DNA of 42,776 bases from Pseudomonadota bacterium (GTDB lineage: Bacteria > Pseudomonadota > Alphaproteobacteria > SHVZ01). The first letter of the stretch is position 1; each line of letters begins with the position of its first letter. The position numbers were made by a program, and so were the translations under genes. Below are positions 16,237 to 24,182 of the stretch, in pieces. A model generated the notes under the pieces. That model was not told the DNA's origin and searched no databases. It was given only the letters and a program-made list of their open reading frames with translations. The stretch covers positions 1-42,776 of the forward strand of contig JACQAG010000045.1 of NCBI GenBank assembly GCA_016195085.1, written 5' to 3'.

Positions 16237-17184
16237 TCAGATGCCCGGCATGTCGAAGCCGTCGGCCATGACATCGGCGATGAGCGCCTTCGCCATGGTG
16301 TCATCCATCGCCACCAGAGGCGGACGGACGCGGCGCCAGTCCTTGTCCTGGCGAAAATGCCCGATCACGGCCTTGAGCGCCGGGATCATCGGGTATTTCT
16401 GCATGACCTTGCGGAATTGGCTGACGCGCTCTTGGATGCCGTCGGCTTCCGCCGTGGTCCAGGTCTCGAACACCCGGCGGATGCGCTGGGGATCGACGTT
16501 GCCGGTGGCCGTAATGCAGCCGACGCCGCCGCCGCGGAGCGTCTGCAAGAGGAAGGCCTCGGAGCCGGCGAAGGTGCCAAAGCCGGGATAGGCCTCCAAG
16601 ACCGCCTTGGTGTTGTTCCAATCCCCAGAGCTGTCCTTGATGCCGACGACGATGCCGGGATAGGCCTTGATCAGGCGGCCGATGAGCGTCAACGGGATCG
16701 GCACCACCGCCACCGGCGGGATGTGATAGAGGTAAAGGCGGAGCTTGTCGCTCGCCACCCGCTGCACCACCTCGGAAAAGAAGGCGTAGAGCCCTTCCTC
16801 GGAGACGCCCTTGTAATAGAAGGGCGGCAGCATCAAGACGCCGCCGCAACCGCGCTTGACCGCATGCTGCGTGAGCTGGACGGCATCGGGGAGCGCGCAA
16901 GCGCCGGTGCCGGGCATCAGCCGCGCGGCCTCGACGCCGCCATCGATCAGCCGATCGAGCAGCGCCGTCCGCTCGGCGACCGACAGCGAATTTGCCTCCG
17001 AGTTGGTGCCGAATACGGCGAGCCCGTCGCACCCATGCGCCAACAGCCAGCGGCAATGGGCAAGGAAGCGATCGCCATCGGGCGTAAGATCGGCTTTGAA
17101 CGACGTCACCACCGGGGCTAGCACGCCGGTGAAAGGCTGGGGTTGGGCCAGCGCGGAGGTGCGCGGGATCGCTTGCACGGACAT
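16237..17184 (-). CDS. Dihydrodipicolinate synthase/N-acetylneuraminate lyase family protein
   Basis: A 315-aa class I aldolase-type (beta/alpha)8 enzyme that works through a Lys Schiff base with an oxo-acid. Key residues are visible: GTNSEANSLS (carboxylate-binding GTxxE loop), YLYHIPP with Y153, and GIKDSSGDW with Schiff-base K183. The family includes DapA, NanA, KDG aldolase and hydroxyproline-route enzymes. The GTNSEA (rather than GTTGE) loop argues against true DapA. Substrate unresolved. Good GGAG ribosome site before ATG 17184. It is upstream of and on the same strand as the radical SAM gene, but 215 nt of repeats separates them. Confidence 0.85.
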   Translation of the reverse strand: MSVQAIPRTSALAQPQPFTGVLAPVVTSFKADLTPDGDRFLAHCRWLLAHGCDGLAVFGTNSEANSLSVAERTALLDRLIDGGVEAARLMPGTGACALPDAVQLTQHAVKRGCGGVLMLPPFYYKGVSEEGLYAFFSEVVQRVASDKLRLYLYHIPPVAVVPIPLTLIGRLIKAYPGIVVGIKDSSGDWNNTKAVLEAYPGFGTFAGSEAFLLQTLRGGGVGCITATGNVDPQRIRRVFETWTTAEADGIQERVSQFRKVMQKYPMIPALKAVIGHFRQDKDWRRVRPPLVAMDDTMAKALIADVMADGFDMPGI

Positions 17185-17244
17185 GGGACTTAAGGGCTCC
17201 GTCAGTGGTGCGGCGGTTCTAGCACCCTCCGCAGCAATTTTCGC

Positions 17245-17550
17245 CTATTCGTCGTCCTTCCGCCTCAGGCTGACACGGACGCTCTCAGTCAGGTGCGATG
17301 CCTTGCGATCGCTCTCTTCGAAGCGTCTGGCCGCGTCGTCCAAGAGCTCTTCGACCCCGTCGGCCGTCAGCAGGCCGCGCTCGCGCAACCCGCGGAGCAA
17401 CTCCAGCGTCAGCGCCAGGGCAACGGAGGCGGCAGCCGGGTCTTCGGGGCGCGGAACCCAGGGCATGCCGTGCCTGAAGAGCTTCCATAAGCTTCGAGGC
17501 TGCAGAACGGCAGCCGTCGGCATGGCCGGAGGCGCTTTCTTGGGCTTCAT
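17245..17550 (-). CDS. Hypothetical protein (101 aa)
   Basis: A small soluble protein with no recognised domain. The N-terminal third is basic and Pro-rich (MKPKKAPPAMPTAAVLQPRSLWKL). The middle is a likely helix pair (ASVALALTLELLRGLRERGLLTADGVEELLDDAARRF), the end charged (VSLRRKDDE). The helical part looks like a short protein-interaction module, but that is only secondary-structure reasoning. Strong third-position GC supports it as coding. It lies 60 nt upstream of the DapA-like gene on the same strand and may be co-transcribed with it. Confidence 0.6.
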   Translation of the reverse strand: MKPKKAPPAMPTAAVLQPRSLWKLFRHGMPWVPRPEDPAAASVALALTLELLRGLRERGLLTADGVEELLDDAARRFEESDRKASHLTESVRVSLRRKDDE

Positions 17551-17725
17551 GGCGGCATCAACCCCTGCGTTCGTAGTCCTCGATCCTAGGACGCCGCGCG
17601 CGCAATCTCAACGCGAAGTCATAGGCTTGGGCCGCGGCGCTTGACCGGGGGAGGCCGCACCCCCTTATATCTTGGGCGCGCCCCCGCCTTTCCGGCGAGG
17701 ACCGCGCCGTCATTATGGGGGTCAC

Positions 17726-18703
17726 ATGAGCCGATCGCATCTCTCTCGCCTTGCTGCGGGTCTGGTCCTGGCCGCGCTCATGCTCGCCCCGGCCCTGGCC
17801 GAGGCGGCAGCCGGAAGCGGCAGCAGTGCCGGCAGCCGCGGTTCACGCACCTATAGCGCGCCGGCGCCGACCCAGACCGCACCCTCGAGCCAGCCGGTGC
17901 AGCGCAGCATGACGCAGCCCACGCAGCCGCAGCGTCCGGCCGCGACCCCGCAGACGGCGCCCGGCCAGGCCCAGCCTTCCTTCTTTCAGCGCAACCCCTT
18001 CGTCGGCGGCTTGATCGGCGGCCTCGTCGGCGCCGGCATCGCCGGGATGCTGTTCGGTCATGGCTTCTTCGGCGGCGACTTCGGCATGGCGGGCATGCTC
18101 GGTCTCTTCCTGCAGCTGGCGCTGGTCGGCGTCGCGGTATATTTCCTGTTCTCCTGGCTGCGCTCGCGGAACGGCGCCCAGGGCTTCGGCTTTGGCCAGG
18201 CGCCGGTGCCGGCGGGCGGGCCTGCCGGTGCCTTGGGTTCGCAAGCGAACCGCTACGATGCGCATGCCGGCTCGGGCGGCGGCCAACCGGTGCGCGATGA
18301 GATCGGCATCGGCCAAGACGATCTCGGGGCCTTCGAGCACCAGCTGAAGGGGATCCAGGCGGCCTGGTCGAAGCAGGATCTGGGCGCGTTGCGCCGCTTG
18401 GTGACGCCGGAGATGCTGCATTACTTCTCCGAAGAGCTGGCCCAGATGGCCAGCCGTGGCGTCGTCAACCGGGTCGAGAACGTGCAGCTCCTGCAGGGCG
18501 ATCTGTCGGAGGCCTGGCGCGAAAGCGACGTCGAATACGCCACCGTCGCAATGCGCTGGTCGGCCAACGACACCATGGTCGACGCGGCGAGCGGCAAAGT
18601 TGTCGAGGGCGACCCGCAGCACCCGAAGGAGACGACCGAGGTCTGGACCTTCATGCGCGGCCGCGGCGGCAACTGGCTGCTCTCGGCGATCCAGCAGGTC
18701 TGA
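17726..18703 (+). CDS. Tim44-like domain membrane protein
   Basis: A 325-aa protein with an N-terminal signal or anchor (SRLAAGLVLAALMLAPALAEAA). A low-complexity Ser/Pro/Gln/Thr linker follows (residues 30-90), then a Gly-rich hydrophobic stretch (VGGLIGGLVGAGIAGMLFG) and a second membrane segment (LGLFLQLALVGVAVYFLFSW). The C-terminal Tim44-like domain runs from about residue 190 (DLGAFEHQLKGIQAAWSKQDL...WTFMRGRGGNWLLSAIQQV). In mitochondria this domain binds membranes and import partners; the bacterial role is unknown. ATG 17726 is chosen because it opens the signal. No operon partners. Confidence 0.85.
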   Translation: MSRSHLSRLAAGLVLAALMLAPALAEAAAGSGSSAGSRGSRTYSAPAPTQTAPSSQPVQRSMTQPTQPQRPAATPQTAPGQAQPSFFQRNPFVGGLIGGLVGAGIAGMLFGHGFFGGDFGMAGMLGLFLQLALVGVAVYFLFSWLRSRNGAQGFGFGQAPVPAGGPAGALGSQANRYDAHAGSGGGQPVRDEIGIGQDDLGAFEHQLKGIQAAWSKQDLGALRRLVTPEMLHYFSEELAQMASRGVVNRVENVQLLQGDLSEAWRESDVEYATVAMRWSANDTMVDAASGKVVEGDPQHPKETTEVWTFMRGRGGNWLLSAIQQV

Positions 18704-18728
18704 TCCGGCTGCGACGCCGAGCGGCGGC

Positions 18729-19439
18729 CTAGGCGGCCGCCGGCTTCACTGTGCCGAGGTAGCCGACTACGTCGACCAGCGGCATGACATCGCCGAGATC
18801 GACGTCGATGTCGTGCAGGAACACCTCGTGCATCAGCTCGCAGCGCTCGCCCACCGCTTCCCGCGGCACGATCACGTGGAAGCAATCGGTCGCCTCCCGG
18901 CAGGTGGCGTAGACGCAATGGCTGGTGCTGACGCCGGTGACGATCAGCGTGTCGACGCGGAGCATGGTCAGCATGTCCAGAAGGTTCGTTCCCTTGAAGG
19001 CTGACGCGTAGCGCTTCAGGATGAGCTTCTCCGTCGGCCGTCGCTCCAGGCGCGGGTCGATCTCCCAGAGATGCTTTTCTTCGACCGGAAGCTTGATCGA
19101 CTGCTTCTTGTCGTGCGGGCTCGGCGGGTGAGCTCGGTCGCGGGCGTATGTGGTGAAGAAGACCGGAGCACCGGCGGCACGCGCCGCGCGGACCACCGTG
19201 GCGGCGGCCTCGACCACAACCTCGAGGTTGCTGCCGATGGTCTGCTTGGGGTCGACCCAGTATTGCGCCAGATCGATGACGATGACCGCCGGCCGCGTGC
19301 CGAAGCCGACGCGTCCCGCCCAGTCCCGGCGCTCATAAGCCCGGCGCAAATCGGCGAGATGGGCGAGAAGCGGGCCGCGGAGCGCGTCGGGCATCCGGAG
19401 GTCCTTGGAGCCGAATTTGGGCGCTCGCTCACCATCCAT
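18729..19439 (-). CDS. Isochorismatase-family cysteine hydrolase
   Basis: A 236-aa cysteine hydrolase of the isochorismatase/N-carbamoylsarcosine amidase superfamily. The catalytic triad is visible: D56 (VIVIDLAQYW), K142 (LILKRYASAF) and C175 (VTGVSTSHCVYAT), with the usual non-proline cis-peptide preceding VTGVSTSHC. True isochorismatases usually lack the catalytic Cys, so amide or carbamoyl hydrolysis (N-carbamoylsarcosine, nicotinamide or maleamate-like substrates) is more likely. It is divergent from the ABC/oxygenase operon at 19637 and may act on the same compound; this is inferred from position. GGGAGAG lies just before ATG 19439. Confidence 0.87.
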   Translation of the reverse strand: MDGERAPKFGSKDLRMPDALRGPLLAHLADLRRAYERRDWAGRVGFGTRPAVIVIDLAQYWVDPKQTIGSNLEVVVEAAATVVRAARAAGAPVFFTTYARDRAHPPSPHDKKQSIKLPVEEKHLWEIDPRLERRPTEKLILKRYASAFKGTNLLDMLTMLRVDTLIVTGVSTSHCVYATCREATDCFHVIVPREAVGERCELMHEVFLHDIDVDLGDVMPLVDVVGYLGTVKPAAA

Positions 19440-19582
19440 GGTCTCTCTCCCTCGGTTCTGACGCCGACGGCCGATCGAAAGCCGGCTTGGGGCAAGGATG
19501 CGCGGGGGAGGCTGCTTTCGTCCAGGATCTCGGTCGCCGGCCGCGTCCGGCAGAATGCCATGGTTTCGCCGTTTGATTTGTG

Positions 19583-19592
19583 GCGATATCGC
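19583..19592. promoter_or_regulatory. 10-bp palindrome in the divergent intergenic region
   Basis: GCGATATCGC is a perfect 10-bp palindrome between the divergent isochorismatase-like gene and the ABC operon, 45 nt before the permease ATG. It could be an operator half of a regulator binding site. No regulator gene lies next to it. A short hairpin (CATC/GATG, near 19606-19620) follows. Confidence 0.25.
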
Positions 19593-19636
19593 TCGGGCGC
19601 GGGCCCCATCTTCGGGATGGCCCAGAGAGGGGACGG

Positions 19637-20533
19637 ATGGAGCAGCTGAGGGCCCTGGTCCTCAACATGTTCGAACAGGGCTTCCTGTTCGGCTTCTTGG
19701 GACTGGGAGTGCTCATCACCTTCCGCTTCTTCCGGTTCCCGGACCTCACCGCCGAGGGCAGCTACCCCTTGGGCGGGGCGGTGACGGCTTCGCTCCTGGT
19801 GGTCGGTCTTGACCCGTTCAGCGCGACCTTCGTCGCCATGCTCGCCGGCGCTGCCGCCGGCATCGCGACCGCGCTCGTCCACACCAAGCTCAAGATCAAC
19901 AACATCATCGCCGGCATCATCGTGATGACCGCCCTTTACACGGTCAACCTCCGGGTCATGGGGCGCGCGAACGTGCCGCTGCTCAATACCCCCTCGGTGT
20001 TCGGCGACGTGCCGGCGCTTCTCAATCGCCTGGGCTTTGCGCTCTCCGACAATGTGTTCACCACGATCGCCATCGCCTTCGTCCTCCTGGCCGTCGCCGG
20101 CTTGGCCGTCGTCTGGTTTTTCTCGACCGATCTCGGCCTCGCCGTGCGCGCCACCGGCCAGAACGAGGCGATGATCCTCTCGCTCGGCGTCGACACCGAC
20201 CGCACGAAAATGGTCGGGCTTGCGCTCTCCAACGGCTTGATCGCCCTTTCCGGGGCCCTGGTGGCGCAGAACCACGGCTTCGCCGATATCGGCATGGGCA
20301 TCGGCATCCTGGTGACCGGCGCGGCCGCGGTGCTGATCGGCGAAGCGATCTTCGGCGACCGCACCGTCGCCTGGTGGGTGCTGGCGGCGATCATCGGCGT
20401 TCTCATCTACCGGCTCCTGGTGGCACTGGCGCTGCGCTTCGGGCTGCAGCCGATCGATCTCCGGCTCATCACCGCCATGCTCCTGCTGCTGGCGCTCTCC
20501 GTGCCGCGCTGGCGCACGCGCATCCTTCGCTGA
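19637..20533 (+). CDS. ABC transporter permease (COG4120, BPD_transp_2 type)
   Basis: A 298-aa inner-membrane permease related to the branched-chain amino acid/ribose permease superfamily, of the COG4120 branch that pairs with COG2984 binding proteins and COG1101 ATPases (TrpX-type systems). About eight to nine hydrophobic segments are seen. The GTP-like cytoplasmic loop LGLAVRATGQNEAMILSLGVDTDRTKMVGLALSNGLIALSG is the conserved ATPase-contact region. I start at ATG 19637 (AGAGGGGACGG just upstream); the open frame before it lacks membrane character. First gene of the importer-oxygenase operon; its stop is 5 nt before the ATPase start. Confidence 0.88.
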   Translation: MEQLRALVLNMFEQGFLFGFLGLGVLITFRFFRFPDLTAEGSYPLGGAVTASLLVVGLDPFSATFVAMLAGAAAGIATALVHTKLKINNIIAGIIVMTALYTVNLRVMGRANVPLLNTPSVFGDVPALLNRLGFALSDNVFTTIAIAFVLLAVAGLAVVWFFSTDLGLAVRATGQNEAMILSLGVDTDRTKMVGLALSNGLIALSGALVAQNHGFADIGMGIGILVTGAAAVLIGEAIFGDRTVAWWVLAAIIGVLIYRLLVALALRFGLQPIDLRLITAMLLLLALSVPRWRTRILR

Positions 20534-20538
20534 CCCTC

Positions 20539-21336
20539 ATGCTCAAGCTCCGCTCGCTGACCAAATGCTTCCTCCGCGGCACACCCAACGAGGTGAAGGC
20601 GATCGATGCCCTCTCGCTCGACGTCGCGTCCGGGGATTTCATCACCGTCATCGGCTCGAATGGCGCCGGAAAGTCGACGCTGATCAAACTGGTGGCAGGA
20701 ATCGCAGAGCCCGACGACGGCACGATCCTGTTCGAGGGAAGCGACATCACCCGCGTTGCGGTCCATCGCCGGGCTGCTTCCATCGGCCGCATCGCCCAGG
20801 ATCCGGGCGAAAGCACCTGTGCCGTCATGACCATCGAAGAAAACCTGGCCATGGCCGAGAAGCGCGGCCGGATGCGGGGCCTCGCGCGCGCCGTGACCGC
20901 TTCCGGGCGCGAGCGCTATCAGGCCGCGTTGGCGCCCATCGGGCTTGGATTGGAAGCAAGGCTGGCGACGCGCGTGGGCATGCTGTCGGGCGGCCAGCGC
21001 CAGGCATTGGCCTTGCTGATGGCGACCTTGTCGGGCTCGCGCCTGCTCTTGCTGGACGAGCACCTGGCCAGCCTGGATCCGCGCACCGCCGAAATCGTCA
21101 TGGCGCTGACCGGCCGCCTGGTGGCCGAGCGCAGGCTCACCACCATCATGATCACCCACAACATGCAGGACGCCATCCGTTGGGGAACCCGCCTTCTGAT
21201 GATGCATGCCGGGCGCATCCTGTTCGATGTCCAAGGCCCGGCCAAGGCGGCGCTCGACGTGGGAGCGCTCGTGGACAAGTTCCACGAGGCCAGCCGGCAC
21301 CGGCTCAACGACGATCGAGTCCTTTTGACCCCGTGA
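20539..21336 (+). CDS. ABC transporter ATP-binding protein (COG1101)
   Basis: Nucleotide-binding subunit, 265 aa. Walker A GSNGAGKSTL, Q-loop RIAQDPGESTCAVMTIEENLAMA, signature LSGGQRQALAL, Walker B LLLLDEHLASLD and H-loop TTIMITHNMQDAI are intact. Two details mark the COG1101 branch: the QDP-x-x-x-T insertion after the Q-loop and the Walker B DEHLASLDP, with His replacing the usual Pro of DEP. ATG 20539 is 5 nt after the permease stop. The partner permease and binding protein are on either side. Confidence 0.9.
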   Translation: MLKLRSLTKCFLRGTPNEVKAIDALSLDVASGDFITVIGSNGAGKSTLIKLVAGIAEPDDGTILFEGSDITRVAVHRRAASIGRIAQDPGESTCAVMTIEENLAMAEKRGRMRGLARAVTASGRERYQAALAPIGLGLEARLATRVGMLSGGQRQALALLMATLSGSRLLLLDEHLASLDPRTAEIVMALTGRLVAERRLTTIMITHNMQDAIRWGTRLLMMHAGRILFDVQGPAKAALDVGALVDKFHEASRHRLNDDRVLLTP

Positions 21337-21396
21337 ACCGACTAATATGACGGCATCCAGAAATCGTCCAAACGGACAAGGAGGGAGGGAGACATC

Positions 21397-22425
21397 ATGA
21401 AACCGATCGTTCTGATTTCGCGCCGCACGGCCGTGACGGCCGCGCTCGCCTTCGTCTCCGGCATCGCTGCCATGCCGCCGGCTCACGCGCAGACGCGCAC
21501 GCAGCCGGAACCGGGCCGCACCTACCGCATCGGCTATGCGCAGATCGTCGATCATCCCGCCCTCAACGCCACCCGCCAAGGCTTCATCGACGGGCTCAAG
21601 GCGGCCGGATTCGAGGTCGGCAAGAACCTGGTGTTCGACTACCAGAATGCCCAAGGCGATGTCGGCAGCGCGCGCAACATCGCCGAGAAGTTCCTCGCCG
21701 ACAAGGTCGACCTTCTGGCGCCCTGCACCACGCCGGTGGTGCTGGCGGCCTTGCGGGTGGCCAAGGATTCGAAGACGCCGGTCGCCTTCGGCTGCGTCAC
21801 CAATCCGATCGAGACCGGCGTTCTGCAGAGCATCGACAAGCCGACCGGCACCAACGTGACCGGCTTCTACACCATCCCGCCGGTCGACCGGAACTTCGAG
21901 CTCTTCGCGGCGATCAAGCCAGGCATGAAGACGATCGGCACCATCTACAATTCCGGCGAAACGAATTCCGCAGCGCTCGACAAGCTCTCCAAGGCGGAGG
22001 CCGACAAACGCGGCATCAAATGGGTTCCGGTGACGGTGACATCCAGCGCCGAGATCAAGAACGCGGTCGAATCGCTGATCGGCAAGGTGGATGCGATCGT
22101 GACGCCGCAGGACAACACGGTAGCGTCCGCCTATGAGGCGATCATCAAGGCGACGCGCGACGCCAAGGTGCCGTGGTTCTCCTTGGACGTGCTCGCCGTC
22201 GAGCGCGGAGCCATCGCCGCCGTTGCCCAGCACCAATACCAGAACGGCGTCGACTGGGCGAAGAAGGTGGCGGTGCCGGTGCTGCTCGGCAAGGATCCGG
22301 GCACGCTGACGGCGGTGGCCGCGGAGGTGTTCGAGTCGCAGGTCAACCTCACCGCCGCGAAAGCCGCGGGCCTGAGCATTCCCGACGGCATCGTGAAGCA
22401 GGCAAGCCGGGTGTTCGGGCAGTGA
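21397..22425 (+). CDS. ABC transporter substrate-binding protein (COG2984/TrpX-like)
   Basis: A 342-aa periplasmic binding protein with signal peptide (RRTAVTAALAFVSGIAAMPPAHAQ; the Arg pair makes Tat export possible). The mature protein has the two-lobed fold of the COG2984 family: IGYAQIVDHPALNATRQGFIDGL at the start, CTTPVVLAALRV, FGCVTNPIETGVL, TNVTGF and IGTIYNSGETNS, and VTPQDNTVAS in the second lobe. Relatives bind tryptophan or related compounds; given the ring-hydroxylating oxygenase just downstream, an aromatic ligand is an attractive but unproven guess. Very strong ribosome site (AAGGAGGGAGG). Third gene of the operon. Confidence 0.9.
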   Translation: MKPIVLISRRTAVTAALAFVSGIAAMPPAHAQTRTQPEPGRTYRIGYAQIVDHPALNATRQGFIDGLKAAGFEVGKNLVFDYQNAQGDVGSARNIAEKFLADKVDLLAPCTTPVVLAALRVAKDSKTPVAFGCVTNPIETGVLQSIDKPTGTNVTGFYTIPPVDRNFELFAAIKPGMKTIGTIYNSGETNSAALDKLSKAEADKRGIKWVPVTVTSSAEIKNAVESLIGKVDAIVTPQDNTVASAYEAIIKATRDAKVPWFSLDVLAVERGAIAAVAQHQYQNGVDWAKKVAVPVLLGKDPGTLTAVAAEVFESQVNLTAAKAAGLSIPDGIVKQASRVFGQ

Positions 22426-22458
22426 CCGAGGCACGAGCGCCCGCATTCGAGGGGTAGC

Positions 22459-23715
22459 ATGAGCCCGGAAGCGGTCCGCGCGCTCATCGAGCCCGACCGC
22501 GTCGATCGCCGGGTCTACACCGACCCGGCGATCTTCGCGCTCGAGATCGAGCGCATCTTCGCGCGGGCCTGGATCTATGTCGCCCATGCGAGCCAGCTGA
22601 AGCAACCCGGCGACTTCGTCACGACCAAGGTGGCGCAGCAGGACGTGGTGGTCATTCGCCACCTCGACGGATCGATCCGGGCGCTGCGCAATCGCTGCGG
22701 CCATCGCGGCGCACGGGTGGTCGCTGAGCGCTCAGGCAACGCCAAGCGTCTGCAATGCCCCTATCACGGCTGGACGTTCCTGACCGATGGGGCGCTGGAC
22801 GCGGTCCCCTTGCCGGAAGGCTATGACGGCACCGGCTTCGAGCGCAGCCTGCACGGCATGCAGGCGCTGCCGCGGGTGGCGAGCTATCGCGGCTTCGTGT
22901 TCGCCAGCCTTGCCGCCGAGGGGCCCGATCTCGAAAGCTTTCTCGGGCCCGCCGGCGCGGTCTTGGACAACATGGTGGAGCGCGCGCCCGAAGGCGAGCT
23001 CGAGATCGCCGGCGGCACGTTCCGGGCGCTCCAGCGCAACAATTGGAAGATCTATCTCGAAAACCTGCATGACGGCGTGCACGCACAGAGCGTGCATCGC
23101 GCCTCCATCGAGGCCAGCCGCGCGGTCGCCGCCACGCTTACGGGGCCGCCGCGCTTCGCCCTCGAAATCGTCGCCGCCAACGGCATTCCCTTCCGCGAGA
23201 TGGGCAAGCTCACAGTGAATTGCTACGGGCACGGCCATAGCGACATGCGCGGCTTTCGCAAGACCCGCGCAACGGATCCGGAGTTTCAGGAATACGAGGC
23301 GGCGCTGGCACGACGAATCGGCGCCGACGGCGCTGCTGGCGTGCTCGACGACAATCGTCACAATGCGCTGATCTATCCCGGCTTCTCGGTGCATCCGGCA
23401 TTCCAGCAGCTCCGGGTGATCATCCCGGAGAGGGTGGACCGCACCGTGGTCGAGGTTTGGTGCCTCCGCATGAAAGGCGCGCCGGCGCACATGCACCGCC
23501 GCACCGTCGCCTTTGCCAATGCCGTGCATTCGCCCGCCTCCATCGTCAAGGTGGACGACCTCGAAGCCTATGAGCGGGTGCAGGAAGGCTGGTCCGACGA
23601 TGGCTGGGTCAGCCTGCATCGCGGCGCCGGACGCGCCGGCGGCGCCACCGCGCTCGACGAGCGCTTCATCCGCAACCAGTACCAAGCCTGGCTCGGCTAC
23701 ATGGAGGCCGCATAA
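22459..23715 (+). CDS. Rieske ring-hydroxylating oxygenase, alpha subunit
   Basis: The catalytic subunit of a two-component aromatic dioxygenase or related Rieske oxygenase, 418 aa. The Rieske [2Fe-2S] ligands are C80-x-H82 and C100-x-x-H103 (RCGHRGA and CPYHGW). The mononuclear iron site is D205, H208, H213 plus a later Asp, within NNWKIYLENLHDGVHAQSVH; the N-W-K-x-x-x-E-N start is typical. The substrate cannot be predicted from this view; alpha subunits for benzoate, anthranilate, salicylate and others share these motifs. It lies 33 nt after the binding protein gene. The stop is TAA, overlapping the expected beta-subunit start codon by 3 bases. No reductase or ferredoxin gene is in the window. 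Confidence 0.93.
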   Translation: MSPEAVRALIEPDRVDRRVYTDPAIFALEIERIFARAWIYVAHASQLKQPGDFVTTKVAQQDVVVIRHLDGSIRALRNRCGHRGARVVAERSGNAKRLQCPYHGWTFLTDGALDAVPLPEGYDGTGFERSLHGMQALPRVASYRGFVFASLAAEGPDLESFLGPAGAVLDNMVERAPEGELEIAGGTFRALQRNNWKIYLENLHDGVHAQSVHRASIEASRAVAATLTGPPRFALEIVAANGIPFREMGKLTVNCYGHGHSDMRGFRKTRATDPEFQEYEAALARRIGADGAAGVLDDNRHNALIYPGFSVHPAFQQLRVIIPERVDRTVVEVWCLRMKGAPAHMHRRTVAFANAVHSPASIVKVDDLEAYERVQEGWSDDGWVSLHRGAGRAGGATALDERFIRNQYQAWLGYMEAA

Positions 23716-24182
23716 GCGAGCTTGCCCAAATCGCCGGTTTCCTCCACCAAGAGGCGGCACTGCTCGACGAGCGGCGCTTCGAGGCCTGGCTCGACCTGTT
23801 CGCCGAGGACGGCACCTATTGGATTCCAGCCTCGGCCGGCCAGCCGGACCCGCTCGACCACGTATCGCTCGTCTACGAGGACCTGACCATGCTGCGCGTC
23901 AGGATTCGCCGCCTCGTCCATCCCGGGGCGCATGCCTTGGCGATCCCGATCCGCACCAGTCGGCTCGTCGGCAACGTGATGCTGGTCGATGGGGATGGGG
24001 ATAGGTTGACCGTGCGCGCGCGTTTCCAGCTCCTCGAGATGCAGGGCGAGCGCCAGCGCCTGTTCGCCGGCGCCTACACGCATCTCCTGGTGCGCCATCG
24101 CGGCAGCTTCAAGATCCGGCAGAAGCGCGTCGACCTGGTCGGCAGCGACGCCACGCATGCGGCCATCCAGGTCCTAATCTGA
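23712..24182 (+). CDS. Ring-hydroxylating oxygenase, beta subunit (ATA start?)
   Basis: The small non-catalytic subunit with the NTF2-like fold. The first residues (xSELAQIAGFLHQEAALLDE, then RRFEAWLDLFAEDGTYWIP) align with the usual N-terminus M-S-x-x-x-I-x-x-F-L-x-x-E-A-x-L-L-D-x-R of this family, and the end (RLFAGAYTHLLVRHRGSFKIRQKRVDLVGSD) is also typical. At the place where ATG is expected the codon is ATA (23712-23714). No ATG, GTG or TTG occurs in frame until ATG 23889, which would remove 59 residues of the core. From ATA the protein is 156 aa, the usual size. Its end overlaps the UbiD gene's 3' end by 9 bases. Confidence 0.85.
   Translation: MSELAQIAGFLHQEAALLDERRFEAWLDLFAEDGTYWIPASAGQPDPLDHVSLVYEDLTMLRVRIRRLVHPGAHALAIPIRTSRLVGNVMLVDGDGDRLTVRARFQLLEMQGERQRLFAGAYTHLLVRHRGSFKIRQKRVDLVGSDATHAAIQVLI

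Noticed and set aside
20407-22704. A 765-aa open frame on the minus strand
   Set aside because: It is antisense to the ATPase, binding-protein and oxygenase genes, which have clear domains. The translation is rich in Arg, His, Asp and Gly without motifs, the usual shadow in GC-rich DNA.
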